A stretch of DNA of 64,000 nt from an uncultured Sphingomonadaceae bacterium (GCA_947497085.1 CANMFE010000004.1:186001-250000); one strand, 5' to 3'. Counted from the stretch's first letter, positions 26,248 through 35,909 are shown. Numbers and translations are program-made. The notes: generated from the sequence alone by a model not told the origin.

Positions 26248-27213
26248 ATGAGCGAGACCCATAAAACCCGCATGCTTATTATCGGTTCCGGCCCGGCCGG
26301 GCTTTCCGCCGCCATTTATGGCGCGCGCGCCGGCATGGAACCGATTGTGGTGCAGGGGTTGCAGCCGGGTGGGCAGCTGACCATCACCACTGACGTGGAA
26401 AATTATCCGGGGTTTCGTGACGTGGTCCAGGGCCCCTGGCTAATGGAAGAAATGCAGGCCCAGGCCGAACATGTCGGCACCCGTATGATGTATGACACGA
26501 TTGTCGATATTGACGTGTCACAGCGGCCATTTCGCGCGACCGGCGATGGCGGGACGGTTTATGAAGGCGACACGCTGGTAATTGCCACGGGCGCACAGGC
26601 GAAATGGCTGGGCGTCGAAGGTGAGCAGGAACTGGGCGGCAAGGGCGTATCTGCCTGTGCTACCTGTGACGGTTTTTTCTATCGCGGCAAGAAAGTTGTG
26701 GTGATTGGCGGCGGCAATACCGCTGTTGAAGAAGCGCTGTATCTTACCAACCATAGCGATGATGTGACATTGATCCACCGCCGCGACAGTCTGCGCGCGG
26801 AAAAAATCCTGCAGGACCGGCTGTTTGCCAATCCGAAAATCAAGGTGCTATGGAACAAGACAGTCGAGAAATTTGTGGCAGGCGGTGATCCGGAAGGCCT
26901 GGTCGGTGTTGACCTTGTCGATACCCAGACAGGCGAAAAGTCACATGAAGCTGCCGATGGCGGCTTTGTCGCTATCGGTCATGCACCGGCGACAGCACTG
27001 TTCAAAGGGCATCTGCCCATGGACGATGGCGGATATCTGCTGGTCGAACCCGGCACGCCGAAAACCAGCGTTCCGGGCGTTTTTGCTTGCGGTGATGTGA
27101 TGGACCATGTCTATCGTCAGGCAGTTACGGCTGCGGGCACAGGTTGTATGGCGGCGCTGGATGCCGAACGGTTTTTGGCAGAAGCAGAATTTGCGGCAGA
27201 GGCTGCAGAGTAA
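26248..27213 (+). CDS. trxB: Thioredoxin-disulfide reductase
   Basis: TrxB passes electrons from NADPH via FAD and a redox disulfide to thioredoxin. The 321-aa protein has the FAD loop IIGSGPAGLSAA (residues 11-22), the redox motif CATC (Cys137, Cys140), the NADPH loop VIGGGNTAVEEA and the second FAD motif GVFACGDVMD. ATG 26248 has GAGAGA upstream and matches the family start; the open frame upstream overlaps the divergent synthase and is not used. Promoters of trxB and the synthase share about 190 bp. Confidence 0.95.
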   Translation: MSETHKTRMLIIGSGPAGLSAAIYGARAGMEPIVVQGLQPGGQLTITTDVENYPGFRDVVQGPWLMEEMQAQAEHVGTRMMYDTIVDIDVSQRPFRATGDGGTVYEGDTLVIATGAQAKWLGVEGEQELGGKGVSACATCDGFFYRGKKVVVIGGGNTAVEEALYLTNHSDDVTLIHRRDSLRAEKILQDRLFANPKIKVLWNKTVEKFVAGGDPEGLVGVDLVDTQTGEKSHEAADGGFVAIGHAPATALFKGHLPMDDGGYLLVEPGTPKTSVPGVFACGDVMDHVYRQAVTAAGTGCMAALDAERFLAEAEFAAEAAE

Positions 27214-27234
27214 GCTGCCGCTGCGGGGAGGGCG

Positions 27235-27540
27235 TTACTCTTCCTCGCCAAAGGCGCAGGCGGCGGTATCTGCGGTTTTCTCTTTCGCAAATTTCAGCAG
27301 ATTGCCATAGTTTTCGAACAGTTCACCATCAACTTCGTCATCTTCGATAATGATATCCAGCCGGTCTTCCATTTCGGTGAGGAGGCCCGCGACAGCCATG
27401 GAATCAAGTTCGGGCAGCGCACCGAACAGTTCGGTATCGGCATCAAATGCGGCTACATCTTCCGCTTTGAGCCCCAGTACGTCACACAAAACGGCGCGCA
27501 CGGCTTCATCGATAGTCTTATGCTCAGTCAAGTGACCCAA
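27235..27540 (-). CDS. Divergent acyl carrier protein, exosortase-A-associated type
   Basis: The 101-aa acidic protein has the phosphopantetheine motif PELDSMAVAGLL with Ser47 in place of the housekeeping DSLD context, and a longer C-terminal tail (about 20 residues, ending FGEEE). It is divergent from the AMP-forming ligase at 27693 and shares about 150 bp of promoter DNA. ACPs of this kind accompany the ligase and PLP decarboxylase of exosortase-A (PEP-CTERM) regions in Proteobacteria. A role as carrier for an acyl or aminoacyl group loaded by that ligase is inference. It converges with trxB 21 bp away. Confidence 0.82.
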   Translation of the reverse strand: MGHLTEHKTIDEAVRAVLCDVLGLKAEDVAAFDADTELFGALPELDSMAVAGLLTEMEDRLDIIIEDDEVDGELFENYGNLLKFAKEKTADTAACAFGEEE

Positions 27541-27692
27541 ACCCCCTGATTTTCAGCCCTTCAAGTTCGAATATCCGCGTTTACGCATTTCCAGACAGCG
27601 GGACAAGGCTGAAATCTTCCCTATCACCCTTGAAGGATAGTCCTTTTGGCGTGATAACCTTGTTAACGTGAATAAATTATACTTAACGCCAT

Positions 27693-29270
27693 ATGGTTTT
27701 TATGAATAAAGGGTTCGTCTTGCACCAGACCGAAAGATTTTCTGAAACAGTTCCGCCCGCAAAGCCTCTTGACCATCTCGCCTTATGCGGGAAGCAGGAC
27801 GATATAGCGCTTCAACTGCGCGGTGAAACAATTGACTATACCATGCTCAACCGCCGTGTCGGACAACTGGCGCGCTGGCTTCAGGAGCAGGGTCTGGCGG
27901 CGGGGGACCGTATCGCAACATGGCTGCCCAAAACAGAAACGGCATGCCTCATGCCGTTGGCTGCCGCCCGTGCCGGGTTGGTGCATGTGCCAGTGAATCC
28001 GCTGCTAAAGCATGCACAGGTCGCGCATATATTGTCAGATAGCGGCGCAAAGTGCCTTATTTCCAATAGCTCACGCCTGAAATCACTTGGCGAAGGTGAT
28101 GTGCCGGTTGGCTGCGCATTGCATGATGAAAAACCGGCTATGGAAGTATGGGGGGCCATTAGGAGACCGCTCGGCGCTTCAGAGGCAGACCCGGACGCGC
28201 TGGTTGCGATATTATATACCAGCGGTTCGACAGGGCGGCCCAAGGGCGTGATGCTGAGCCATGCCAATCTGTGGCTGGGCGCGGTCAGTGTGGCCGGGTA
28301 TCTGAAAGTGGCGACCGGTGACCGGACACTGTGCGTAATGCCGCTCAGTTTCGATTATGGCCAGAACCAGTTGCTCTCGACCTGGTATGCAGGGGGTTGC
28401 TGTGTCCCGCTGGATTACCTGACGCCGCGCGATGTGATAAAGGCATGCGCGAAACACAAAATAACAACATTGGGCGCTATTCCGCCACTTTGGGTTCAAC
28501 TGGTCGAGCAGGAATGGCCGGCAGAAGCATCTGCTTCGCTGCGGCGGCTTACAAATACTGGCGGTGCGCTGACACCGCAGTTGGTCAGGCAGTTACGTAA
28601 AATATTTCGTGATGGTGATATTTACGCGATGTACGGCCTGACTGAGGCATTTCGTTCCACCTATCTTGATCCTGCATTGATTGATGATAATCCACTGTCG
28701 ATCGGCAAGGCGATACCGTTTGCAGAGATCATGGTTGTGAATGATGCAGGGGAAAAAGCGGTGCCTGAAGAAGAAGGTGAGCTTGTGCATGCAGGACCAC
28801 TTGTGGCGCAAGGTTATTGGCAGGATCCGGCACGCACTGCGGAGCGTTTCAGGCCTGCACCGGATTTTTCAGAATTTGGCGGCATGGCAGTATGGTCCGG
28901 CGATCGCGTGCGCCGCGACAGGGAAGGGCTGATCTATTTTGTGGGGCGCCGCGATGCGATGATAAAGTCATCGGGTAACCGCATCAGTCCGGCGGAAATA
29001 GAGGGCGTTGTTCTGGACAGTGGTCTGGCAGCGGAAACTGTGGCTTTGGGTATCGCCGATGAACGGTTGGGACATGAGATTGTGCTGTTTGTACGCCCGC
29101 AATTAGGGCAGCTATTGGATATGGAACAGCTGAAACTGGTTCTGAAAAGCGAGTTGCCCAATTTTATGATGCCGCACCGGGTTATCGGACTGGAAGATTT
29201 CCCCAAAAACCCGAATGGCAAGTTGGATCGTGCAGCGCTTAAAAAAATAGCGGAGGAGCAGGCGACATGA
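27693..29270 (+). CDS. Acyl-CoA ligase (AMP-forming), exosortase-A-system-associated
   Basis: This 525-aa ANL-superfamily enzyme activates a carboxylate as adenylate and transfers it to CoA or ACP. The P-loop-like motif ILYTSGSTGRPKGVML is near residues 170-185, YGLTEAF marks the A5 motif, SGDRVRRD the A7 motif and NPNGKLDRAAL the A10 lysine loop. The next gene, a PLP decarboxylase overlapping by 4 bp, fits the pair typical of exosortase-A/PEP-CTERM loci (TIGR03098 and TIGR03099). An alternative start is ATG 27702. Substrate is unknown. No exosortase gene is in the window. Confidence 0.85.
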   Translation: MVFMNKGFVLHQTERFSETVPPAKPLDHLALCGKQDDIALQLRGETIDYTMLNRRVGQLARWLQEQGLAAGDRIATWLPKTETACLMPLAAARAGLVHVPVNPLLKHAQVAHILSDSGAKCLISNSSRLKSLGEGDVPVGCALHDEKPAMEVWGAIRRPLGASEADPDALVAILYTSGSTGRPKGVMLSHANLWLGAVSVAGYLKVATGDRTLCVMPLSFDYGQNQLLSTWYAGGCCVPLDYLTPRDVIKACAKHKITTLGAIPPLWVQLVEQEWPAEASASLRRLTNTGGALTPQLVRQLRKIFRDGDIYAMYGLTEAFRSTYLDPALIDDNPLSIGKAIPFAEIMVVNDAGEKAVPEEEGELVHAGPLVAQGYWQDPARTAERFRPAPDFSEFGGMAVWSGDRVRRDREGLIYFVGRRDAMIKSSGNRISPAEIEGVVLDSGLAAETVALGIADERLGHEIVLFVRPQLGQLLDMEQLKLVLKSELPNFMMPHRVIGLEDFPKNPNGKLDRAALKKIAEEQAT

Positions 29271-30493
29271 AACCATTGGGGCCGATACCGGCGGGGTTTG
29301 ACGCGCGCGATGGCGAGCTGGAAATCGCGGGTCATACCGCCCGCGAACTTGCTGAAAAGGCTGGAGATACGCCTTTATTTGTCTATTCGGCAGAACGACT
29401 GCGTGCACGTGTCGCTGAGCTGCGCACCGCCATGCCGGAGCGGCTTTCCATCCATTACGCGATGAAAGCCAATCCATTCACACCCCTGCTTGAACTCATG
29501 GTCTCCCTTGTCGATGGCATTGATATCGCTTCGGAAGGTGAGTTGATGCGCGTGCTGGATACGGGTGCAGATCCTGCGCATGTCAGCTTTGCCGGCCCCG
29601 GCAAGCGGGACCGCGAACTTGTGAGGGCGATAGATGCAGGCGTCACGCTCAATATCGAATCCGAAAATGAGGCGCGGCGGGCGATTGCCATGGCTGGACA
29701 ATCAGGCGCGACGCCCAAAATGGCGGTACGGGTCAATCCCGAATTCGATCTGCGCGGTTCGGGCATGCGCATGGGCGGTGGTGCCAAGCCGTTTGGTGTC
29801 GATCAGGACCGTGTCCCGGCGCTGGTACGTGAGATTATCGCGGCCGGTGCGGATTGGCGTGGTTTCCATATTTACGCAGGCTCACAGGCGCTGGATGCGG
29901 ATGCGATTGTGGACACGCAAAAGAAGACACTGGCGCTGGCCGCGCATCTTTCCGACATGATTGGTGAAAGCCCGGCGCATGTCAATCTGGGTGGCGGTTT
30001 TGGTATTCCCTATTTTCCGAAGGATATGCCGGTTGATATCCAGCGTATCGGTGACGCATTATCGGCTGAATTTGACCAGTTGCCCGCAGCGCTGCAGCAA
30101 ACCGAATTTGCCATAGAACTGGGGCGGTGGCTGGTGGGCGAGGCGGGTGTGTATCTGACCCGGATTGTGGATCGCAAGGAAAGCCATGGTCAGACCTATC
30201 TGGTCACGGATGGCGGATTGCATCATCAATTGGCGGCGAGCGGGAATTTCGGGACAGTGGTACGGCGCAATTACCCGGTGGCGATCGCCACGAAATTCGA
30301 TGCTGAACCGGAGGAAGAAGCGAACATCGTGGGCTGTCTGTGTACCCCGCTCGACCGGCTTGCTGACAAGGCGCATTTTCCACGCGCAGATGTAGGTGAC
30401 CTGGTCGCGATATTTTGTGCAGGCGCCTATGGTGCCAGCGCCAGTCCAGCAGAATTTCTGGGCCAGGGCAAGGCGATTGAGATGCTGGTTTAG
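29267..30493 (+). CDS. PLP-dependent decarboxylase, exosortase-A-system-associated
   Basis: The 408-aa fold-III decarboxylase resembles diaminopimelate and ornithine decarboxylases. The PLP lysine is in HYAMKANP (Lys67), the phosphate-binding glycine block is VNLGGGFGIPY, and the active-site cysteine segment at the dimer interface is FCAGAYGAS. Its start overlaps the ligase stop (ATGA), so they are one operon. The genomic partner argues for the exosortase-associated subfamily rather than LysA: lysine genes are not nearby. It probably supplies an amine or amino-acid derivative for the ACP/ligase pathway; the product is not established. Confidence 0.85.
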   Translation: MKPLGPIPAGFDARDGELEIAGHTARELAEKAGDTPLFVYSAERLRARVAELRTAMPERLSIHYAMKANPFTPLLELMVSLVDGIDIASEGELMRVLDTGADPAHVSFAGPGKRDRELVRAIDAGVTLNIESENEARRAIAMAGQSGATPKMAVRVNPEFDLRGSGMRMGGGAKPFGVDQDRVPALVREIIAAGADWRGFHIYAGSQALDADAIVDTQKKTLALAAHLSDMIGESPAHVNLGGGFGIPYFPKDMPVDIQRIGDALSAEFDQLPAALQQTEFAIELGRWLVGEAGVYLTRIVDRKESHGQTYLVTDGGLHHQLAASGNFGTVVRRNYPVAIATKFDAEPEEEANIVGCLCTPLDRLADKAHFPRADVGDLVAIFCAGAYGASASPAEFLGQGKAIEMLV

Positions 30494-30526
30494 GTTACAG
30501 GAGGCCACTATATACCGCCCACCCTG

Positions 30527-30582
30527 AGTCTCTCGAAAGGTCATCGCCAGCACCCTTCGACAGGCTCATGCATGAGCGGATG
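30527..30582. repeat. CTTCGACAGGCTCA intergenic repeat, imperfect copy
   Basis: CCTGAGTCTCTCGAAAGG on the left faces CCCTTCGACAGGCTCATG on the right as an imperfect inverted repeat. It is related to the better copy at 32941-33002, so it is a dispersed element between convergent genes. Confidence 0.55.
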
Positions 30583-30592
30583 TTTGCCAGAG

Positions 30593-31336
30593 CTATACGG
30601 GATAGCTGGCCCGTGCAAAATACAGTCCGTCAGGCGGGGCGTTGAAGCCGAGGGCATGGCGGTCTGCTGCATGCAGCGCATCCTGTAAATCTTGCCGTGA
30701 CCATTTGCCCTTGCCCACCAGCACAAGGCATCCGACCATTGAACGCACTTGGTGATGCAGGAAAGAACGCGCGGCAACATGCGTTTCTATAATGCCGCCG
30801 TGCCGCTCAATCTCGATGCTGTCCAGCGTTTTTACCGGGCTTTGCGCCTGGCAGTGGGCGGAGCGAAATGTTGTGAAATCATGTTTGCCGACAAGCACCT
30901 GTGCCGCATCGTGCATGGCGTCTGCGTCCAGAGGTGTTGCAACCTGCCAGCTGCGCCCCCTGTCCAGCGTGAGCGGCGCACGGCGGTTGGTGATATGATA
31001 GATATAGCTGCGCCCGATGCAGGAAAAACGCGCGTGCCAGTCATCGCTCACTGCCTCACAGGCCAGTACGGCAATGGGTTCGCCGCGCAACTTTGCATTC
31101 ATGCCTTCCATCAGACGGAAAGCGTTAATTTCCCTGACAATGTCAATATGTACGCGCATCGCATAGGCGTGTACACCCGCATCCGTGCGCCCGGCCGCAT
31201 GCATGGTCACCTGTTCACCGGTAATCGCCTGAGCTGCTTCTTCAACACTCTGCTGCACACTGGGACCATGTGCCTGACGCTGCAGACCCATATAGGGCGC
31301 GCCATCAAATTCGAGAGTGAGTGCGAAACGGGTCAT
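30593..31336 (-). CDS. truA: tRNA pseudouridine(38-40) synthase TruA
   Basis: TruA isomerises uridines 38-40 in the anticodon arm of tRNAs. The 247-aa protein has the catalytic motif [11 protein letters not shown] with Asp52, the HHQVRSMVG block near residues 190-200 and the N-terminal [14 protein letters not shown]. Its start overlaps the fmt stop by four bases (ATGA), so fmt-truA are coupled, as in many alphaproteobacteria where def-fmt-truA cluster; here def is nearby but on the other strand. Confidence 0.95.
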   Translation of the reverse strand: MTRFALTLEFDGAPYMGLQRQAHGPSVQQSVEEAAQAITGEQVTMHAAGRTDAGVHAYAMRVHIDIVREINAFRLMEGMNAKLRGEPIAVLACEAVSDDWHARFSCIGRSYIYHITNRRAPLTLDRGRSWQVATPLDADAMHDAAQVLVGKHDFTTFRSAHCQAQSPVKTLDSIEIERHGGIIETHVAARSFLHHQVRSMVGCLVLVGKGKWSRQDLQDALHAADRHALGFNAPPDGLYFARASYPV

Positions 31337-32238
31337 TTCAGCTGCGTTCCTGCAGCAATGGCATTGCCGCGCAGAAAATTATCAAGATCCATGGCCGGTT
31401 TGCCGGCGCGCTGGATAACCACCGGACGAATGGCTGCAGTGGTACAGGCAATGGTCAGGCGATCGTCGAGCACTGTGGCTACGTTACCGGAAGCTTCTAT
31501 TATCTCTGCTGCATGGACACGGTAGCGCTGGCCATCATGCTCGAAAAAAGCGCCCGGCATCGGATTGAAAGCGCGCACCTGCCGTTCGGCCTGTATGGCA
31601 TCTGCCGTAAAATCGAGCCTTGCCTCTGCCTTGTCGACCTTATGCGCATAGGTCACGCCGTCTTCCGGCTGAATTTCGGCAGGGTAGCTCTTCAGGTTAC
31701 AAAGGACTTTCGCTATCAACTGCGCGCCCATTGTAGCAATTTCGTCTGTCAGTTCCCCCGCTGTCTTGCCTGCTACAGGCGTTTCGGCCTTGGCCAGCAT
31801 TGGACCTGTGTCGAGACCCGCTTCCATCTGCATGATGGTCACGCCGGTTTCATTATCCCCGGCCAGTATCGCGCGCTGCACCGGCGCTGCACCGCGCCAG
31901 CGGGGGAGGAGCGAGCCATGCACATTCAGGCAGCCATGCTTTGGCGCATCCAGCACTGCGCGCGGCAGGATCAGCCCATATGCGGCGACAACCGCCACAT
32001 CCAGCTCTAGTGCAGCAAACTCTGCCTTTGCTTCATCGCTTTTCAATGAAACAGGTGTGCGCACTTCCAGCCCCAATTCTTCGGCCAGTGCCTGTACGGG
32101 TGAAGCGCGCAGTTTCTTGCCGCGCCCTGCTGGACGAGGCGGCTGGCTATAGACCGCCGCAATGTCATGCCCTGCATCATAGAGGGCGCGCAGGGTGGGG
32201 ACCGCAAAACCGGGTGTTCCCATAAAAGCGATGCGCAT
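31333..32238 (-). CDS. fmt: Methionyl-tRNA formyltransferase
   Basis: Fmt formylates initiator Met-tRNA with 10-formyl-THF. The 301-aa product begins [14 protein letters not shown], and the formyl-transfer region is [20 protein letters not shown] with the catalytic Asn-His-Asp set (Asn in LNVHG, Asp in AGLDTGPM). The C-terminal OB-like domain binds tRNA. ATG 32238 is chosen because AAGGA lies 8 nt before it and the family starts there; an upstream ATG adds five residues. It is followed by truA with a 4-bp overlap. Confidence 0.95.
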   Translation of the reverse strand: MRIAFMGTPGFAVPTLRALYDAGHDIAAVYSQPPRPAGRGKKLRASPVQALAEELGLEVRTPVSLKSDEAKAEFAALELDVAVVAAYGLILPRAVLDAPKHGCLNVHGSLLPRWRGAAPVQRAILAGDNETGVTIMQMEAGLDTGPMLAKAETPVAGKTAGELTDEIATMGAQLIAKVLCNLKSYPAEIQPEDGVTYAHKVDKAEARLDFTADAIQAERQVRAFNPMPGAFFEHDGQRYRVHAAEIIEASGNVATVLDDRLTIACTTAAIRPVVIQRAGKPAMDLDNFLRGNAIAAGTQLK

Positions 32239-32300
32239 GGCTTTGTCCTTCATGAAATTTTGCTTGGCAGGAGGCGTGCCTTCCCCCTAATGCCGTATCC

Positions 32301-32897
32301 ATGGCATCGCAAGAGATAGAAGAGCTGACACAGGTACTGGCACGCCTTCCGGGGCTGGGGCCACGCTCTGCGCGCCGGGCGGTGCTCTATCTTATCAAAA
32401 AGCGCGAAACCGCGTTTAATCCATTGGTTGCGGCCATGGAACAGGTGCGGGACAAACTGGAAACCTGCGAGAATTGCGGGAATGTGGATACGGTCAATCC
32501 GTGCGGTATCTGCACTGACGCGCGGCGCGACACGCGGGCCATTTGCGTCGTTGAAGAGGTGTCCGACCTATGGGCACTGGACAAATCACGTTTGTTTCTG
32601 GGGCGTTACCATGTACTGGGGGGGCGGCTTTCCGCGCTTGACGGGGTGCGGCCGGAAGATCTTACCATTTTGCGGCTGATAGAGCGTGTCGATGCGGGCG
32701 ATGTTGACGAGGTCGTGCTGGCCATGAATGCCACTTTGGAAGGGCAGACAACCGCGCATTATATTGCGGAAAGGCTTGAAAAATATCCGGTGCGCCTGAC
32801 ACAGCTGGCGCATGGCCTGCCTATGGGCGGGGAGCTGGATTATCTGGACGAAGGTACGCTGGCACAGGCTCTGCGTGCAAGAAAGCCGATAAGCTAA
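32301..32897 (+). CDS. recR: Recombination mediator RecR
   Basis: RecR acts with RecO and RecF in loading RecA at gaps. The 198-aa product has the helix-hairpin-helix ([19 protein letters not shown]), the four-cysteine zinc site CxxC...CxxC in [16 protein letters not shown], and the Toprim acid residues in [11 protein letters not shown]. Length is standard. It is divergent from fmt with about 60 bp between them. The dnaX-ybaB partners often found upstream are absent here. Confidence 0.96.
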   Translation: MASQEIEELTQVLARLPGLGPRSARRAVLYLIKKRETAFNPLVAAMEQVRDKLETCENCGNVDTVNPCGICTDARRDTRAICVVEEVSDLWALDKSRLFLGRYHVLGGRLSALDGVRPEDLTILRLIERVDAGDVDEVVLAMNATLEGQTTAHYIAERLEKYPVRLTQLAHGLPMGGELDYLDEGTLAQALRARKPIS

Positions 32898-32940
32898 GTT
32901 CCTGACGTCTATTTCCTTCATGCAAATACATATTAATTCC

Positions 32941-33002
32941 GTTCAGGCTGAGCTTGTCGAAGCCTCGTGACAATTACCCTTCGACAGGCTCAAGGTGAGC
33001 GG
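32941..33002. repeat. CTTCGACAGGCTCA inverted intergenic repeat
   Basis: GAGCTTGTCGAAG (32950-32962) pairs with CTTCGACAGGCTC (32979-32991) with one G-T pair over a 16-base loop, extended by imperfect flanks. The half-site CTTCGACAGGCTCA is a common dispersed intergenic repeat in proteobacteria. A poorer copy is at 30527. Confidence 0.7.
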
Positions 33003-33098
33003 AGAGATGTTCGTCCAACCTGAAAAGGGGATAATTCGTGACTTCTTTGCTGTACCATTGCCCTTGAACAGTTGGAACTGTGCCGCTATTTTACGGCT

Positions 33099-33665
33099 AT
33101 GGCTATTTTACCAATTATAGAAGTGCCCGATCCGCGGCTGAAAACCGTTTCCACGCCTGTGGAAAAATTTGATGACGAGCTGAAACAGCTGGTCGAGGAC
33201 ATGTTTGAAACCATGTATGCCGCCCCTGGCATTGGCCTTGCGGCGATTCAGGTCGGTGTGCCCAAGCGGGTGCTGGTCATCGACCTGCAGGAACCTGATC
33301 CGGATGCGAAGGCAGAAGACTGCGGTGATGAAGGCTGCGGCCATGACCACCGTCCGGTCATCAAGGACCCGCGTATTTTCATCAATCCGGAAATCCTTGA
33401 TCCTTCGGACGAACAGTCGCTGTATAATGAAGGCTGTCTTTCGGTGCCTGACCAATATGCTGAAGTGGAACGCCCCGCGCAGATCCGCGCCCGCTGGCAG
33501 GACCTGGACGGCAAGGTTCATGAGGAAGATATGGACGGGCTGATGGCCACATGTTTGCAGCACGAGATGGACCATCTGGAAGGCATATTGTTTATTGATC
33601 ACCTGTCACGCCTCAAGCGGCAGATGGTGCTTAAAAAACTCAATAAAATGCGTAAGGCCGCCTGA
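33099..33665 (+). CDS. def: Peptide deformylase with Cys/His-rich insertion
   Basis: Def removes the formyl group from nascent N-termini. The 188-aa product has motif [11 protein letters not shown] (residues 44-53), motif II EGCLSVP (111-117, metal ligand Cys113) and motif [12 protein letters not shown] (154-162, ligands His155 and His159). Between motif I and II, about residues 65-88 form an insertion with Cys75, Cys80, His82 and His84 ([10 protein letters not shown]), absent from E. coli Def. ATG 33099 is chosen because [14 protein letters not shown] matches family starts; the upstream frame adds nothing conserved. No ribosome-binding site is evident. Confidence 0.94.
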   Translation: MAILPIIEVPDPRLKTVSTPVEKFDDELKQLVEDMFETMYAAPGIGLAAIQVGVPKRVLVIDLQEPDPDAKAEDCGDEGCGHDHRPVIKDPRIFINPEILDPSDEQSLYNEGCLSVPDQYAEVERPAQIRARWQDLDGKVHEEDMDGLMATCLQHEMDHLEGILFIDHLSRLKRQMVLKKLNKMRKAA

Positions 33666-33752
33666 GCCTGCGTACCGGCGTAAATTAACAATTGAACGCA
33701 GTGCTTTTTACGCCTAAGTTCCTATTTCGTTCCATTGGGGAGATATAGGGTT

Positions 33753-35183
33753 TTGTCGGATTATTTGCCGATTTTATTTACTGTACTGGCTTTGCTGGCA
33801 GGCCTTGGCCTTGGCTGGTTTTTGGGAAGTCGTCCGCTGGCTGATATTCGCAAAGAACGTGAAGATACAGAGGCAGAGCTTAGGGACTTAAGAGAAAAAT
33901 TCCGGGCATCCATTCGTGACCTTGCGGGCGCGGAAGAGCGGGCAAGTCGTGCAGACGCACTTGGCGAGCGACTGGAAACCTATCGCACCGAACGCGAGAT
34001 TCTGAAAGCTGACCTAGCCGCGATGAAAGCGGATGCAGCAAACCATGAAAAACAGCTGCAACAGCTTGTCGAGGCGAAAGAAGCCCTGTCCGCGCAGTTC
34101 AGCGAAGTGGGCGGTAAACTGCTTGGCGAAGCGCAAAAGGCTTTTCTGGAACGCGCCGATGCCCGTTTCAGCCAGGCCGAAGAAAAGCATGAAGCGAAAA
34201 TCAAGTCGCTTATGAATCCCGTGGGCGAGCGACTCAAGGCCTATGAGGAAAGCGTGCAGAAGATCGAGAAAGAACGCAATGAAGCCTATGGGGACCTGAA
34301 AGGCCTGATGGGGGACATGAAACTGGGGCAGGAGGCAATCCGGAGCGAGGCTGCGCGGCTTGTCAACAGCCTGCGTAATGCACCAAAGGCGCGGGGGCGC
34401 TGGGGTGAACAGCAATTGCGCAATGTGCTGGAAACCTGCGGGCTTGCCGAACATACCGATTTCCAGATGGAAGTGAGCATTGACACCGATGAGGGCAGGG
34501 CGCGTCCCGATGCGATTATACGTGTTCCGGGAGGGCGCTCGCTGGTCGTGGACGCAAAAGTGTCGCTCAATGCCTATCAGGATGCGTTTGAGGCGGGTGA
34601 CGATGATGCGCGCGATCTTGCGCTTGTGGCGCACTGTCAGTCAATGAAGACGCATATAGATGGCCTCTCGCGCAAAGCCTATTGGGATCAATTTGATGAT
34701 GCGCCCGACTATGTCATCATGTTTGTGCCGGGCGAGCACTTCCTCTCCGCCGCACTCGAACATGATTCAACGCTTTGGGATCACGCTTTTGAAAAGAAAG
34801 TGCTTCTGGCAACACCCACTAACCTTGTTGCGATAGCGCGTACAGTAGCATCTGTCTGGCGGCAGGAGGGGCTTGCACGTGAGGCCAAGCAGATCGGCGC
34901 GCTCGGCAAGGAAATGTATGACCGGCTCGCCACGGCTGCAGAGCATTTGAAGCGTGTCGGCACCGGCCTGACCGGCGCAGTCAATAATTATAACAAGTTT
35001 GTCGGCAGTTTTGAACGCAATGTGATGTCTACCGGCAAGCGTTTTGCGGAACTTAATATAGAAACCGGCAAGCGAGAGCTGGAAGAAGTGCCGCCAGTGG
35101 AGGCGTTACCGCGGTATGGCATTGAAGCCGAAAATGGACTGATTGCAACTGCCGTGGAAGATCAGAAGGAAAAGAGCGGTTGA
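33753..35183 (+). CDS. rmuC: DNA recombination protein RmuC
   Basis: RmuC limits inversions at short inverted repeats and belongs to the PD-(D/E)XK-like group. The 476-aa product has one N-terminal membrane helix (LPILFTVLALLAGLGLGWFLG), a coiled coil of about residues 25-190 rich in Glu, Lys, Arg and Ala, and the RmuC domain (KARGRWGEQQLRNVLE, VDAKVSLNAY with the nuclease-type Asp and Lys). I start at TTG 33753 with GGGGAG and AGGG upstream; an in-frame TTG at 33735 lies inside that site. It stands alone and converges with the META lipoprotein gene. Confidence 0.9.
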   Translation: MSDYLPILFTVLALLAGLGLGWFLGSRPLADIRKEREDTEAELRDLREKFRASIRDLAGAEERASRADALGERLETYRTEREILKADLAAMKADAANHEKQLQQLVEAKEALSAQFSEVGGKLLGEAQKAFLERADARFSQAEEKHEAKIKSLMNPVGERLKAYEESVQKIEKERNEAYGDLKGLMGDMKLGQEAIRSEAARLVNSLRNAPKARGRWGEQQLRNVLETCGLAEHTDFQMEVSIDTDEGRARPDAIIRVPGGRSLVVDAKVSLNAYQDAFEAGDDDARDLALVAHCQSMKTHIDGLSRKAYWDQFDDAPDYVIMFVPGEHFLSAALEHDSTLWDHAFEKKVLLATPTNLVAIARTVASVWRQEGLAREAKQIGALGKEMYDRLATAAEHLKRVGTGLTGAVNNYNKFVGSFERNVMSTGKRFAELNIETGKRELEEVPPVEALPRYGIEAENGLIATAVEDQKEKSG

Positions 35184-35194
35184 GATTATTTGCA

Positions 35195-35899
35195 TCAGGT
35201 CTGTTTTTTAAATTCTAGGCTATCCGTACCGCTTGAGAGCTTCATATTACCATTGGCCAGAAAACTAACAGCTGGACCTTGAGAAAAAATGTCTAATAGG
35301 CGTTGCTCATAGATGTCCGCTTGGCCGCCGCATAGTTTTCGGCTCATCATCATTCTCGAAATCATCAGCCTGCCATCCTTATGGACATAGGATCCATTCA
35401 TGCTGTTGCAGCCTGCATTGCCAGATATACGGTTCTGTTTAAATCTGAGTTTGACGGTTTGGCTAGTTCCAATGACGCCGGTTACGGCTAGCCAGCTCGT
35501 TCCATCTAGACTGCCAGGCGGTAATATACTGCCGCCGCATCCCTGCAATTCACGGTTTTTGACATTTAAGATAACAGTATCCGCATAGGTAATATCGGCC
35601 ATGCTATCGTTGCAGGGGCGCTGCATGATGGTGATTTTTAGCTCTGGAGTTTTATAGCGCGCCACGGCAAGGCTTTGTTGGATTTCAGGTGTGTCGACAA
35701 CCAATATAGTTTCGCCATAGTCACCGGTATAACGGATTTTCTCTGTGCCTATTTCGAGCATCCAATCCGGCTCATTGCCAAACGCTTTGTAAACTTCGTT
35801 GTCCTTATCAAGAGGGGCAGGGGAAGCTGTCATGCCATCAGAAGACGGGCAAGCGGTAAGGCCAAGAAATAGGAGCGGTACTATATATTTACCATACAT
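35195..35899 (-). CDS. META-domain lipoprotein
   Basis: From ATG 35899 the 234-aa product has a lipoprotein signal (MYGKYIVPLLFLGLTAC, lipobox Cys17). Residues about 30-120 form a COG3650-like beta domain beginning YKAFGNEPDWMLEIG, and about 130-230 the META/HslJ domain with the signature NAGCNSMNGSY. META-domain proteins are outer-membrane or periplasmic stress-related proteins with no known enzymatic activity. A longer frame to 35941 overlaps the end of the methyltransferase gene and lacks a signal peptide start. It is last in the chvI-to-SpoU gene row and AT-richer than its neighbours. Confidence 0.8.
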   Translation of the reverse strand: MYGKYIVPLLFLGLTACPSSDGMTASPAPLDKDNEVYKAFGNEPDWMLEIGTEKIRYTGDYGETILVVDTPEIQQSLAVARYKTPELKITIMQRPCNDSMADITYADTVILNVKNRELQGCGGSILPPGSLDGTSWLAVTGVIGTSQTVKLRFKQNRISGNAGCNSMNGSYVHKDGRLMISRMMMSRKLCGGQADIYEQRLLDIFSQGPAVSFLANGNMKLSSGTDSLEFKKQT

Positions 35900-35909
35900 A
35901 AATAATATA

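Noticed and set aside
29267-30493. Diaminopimelate decarboxylase lysA
   Set aside because: The overlapping AMP-ligase and nearby ACP fit the exosortase-associated subfamily better, and no lysine genes are adjacent.
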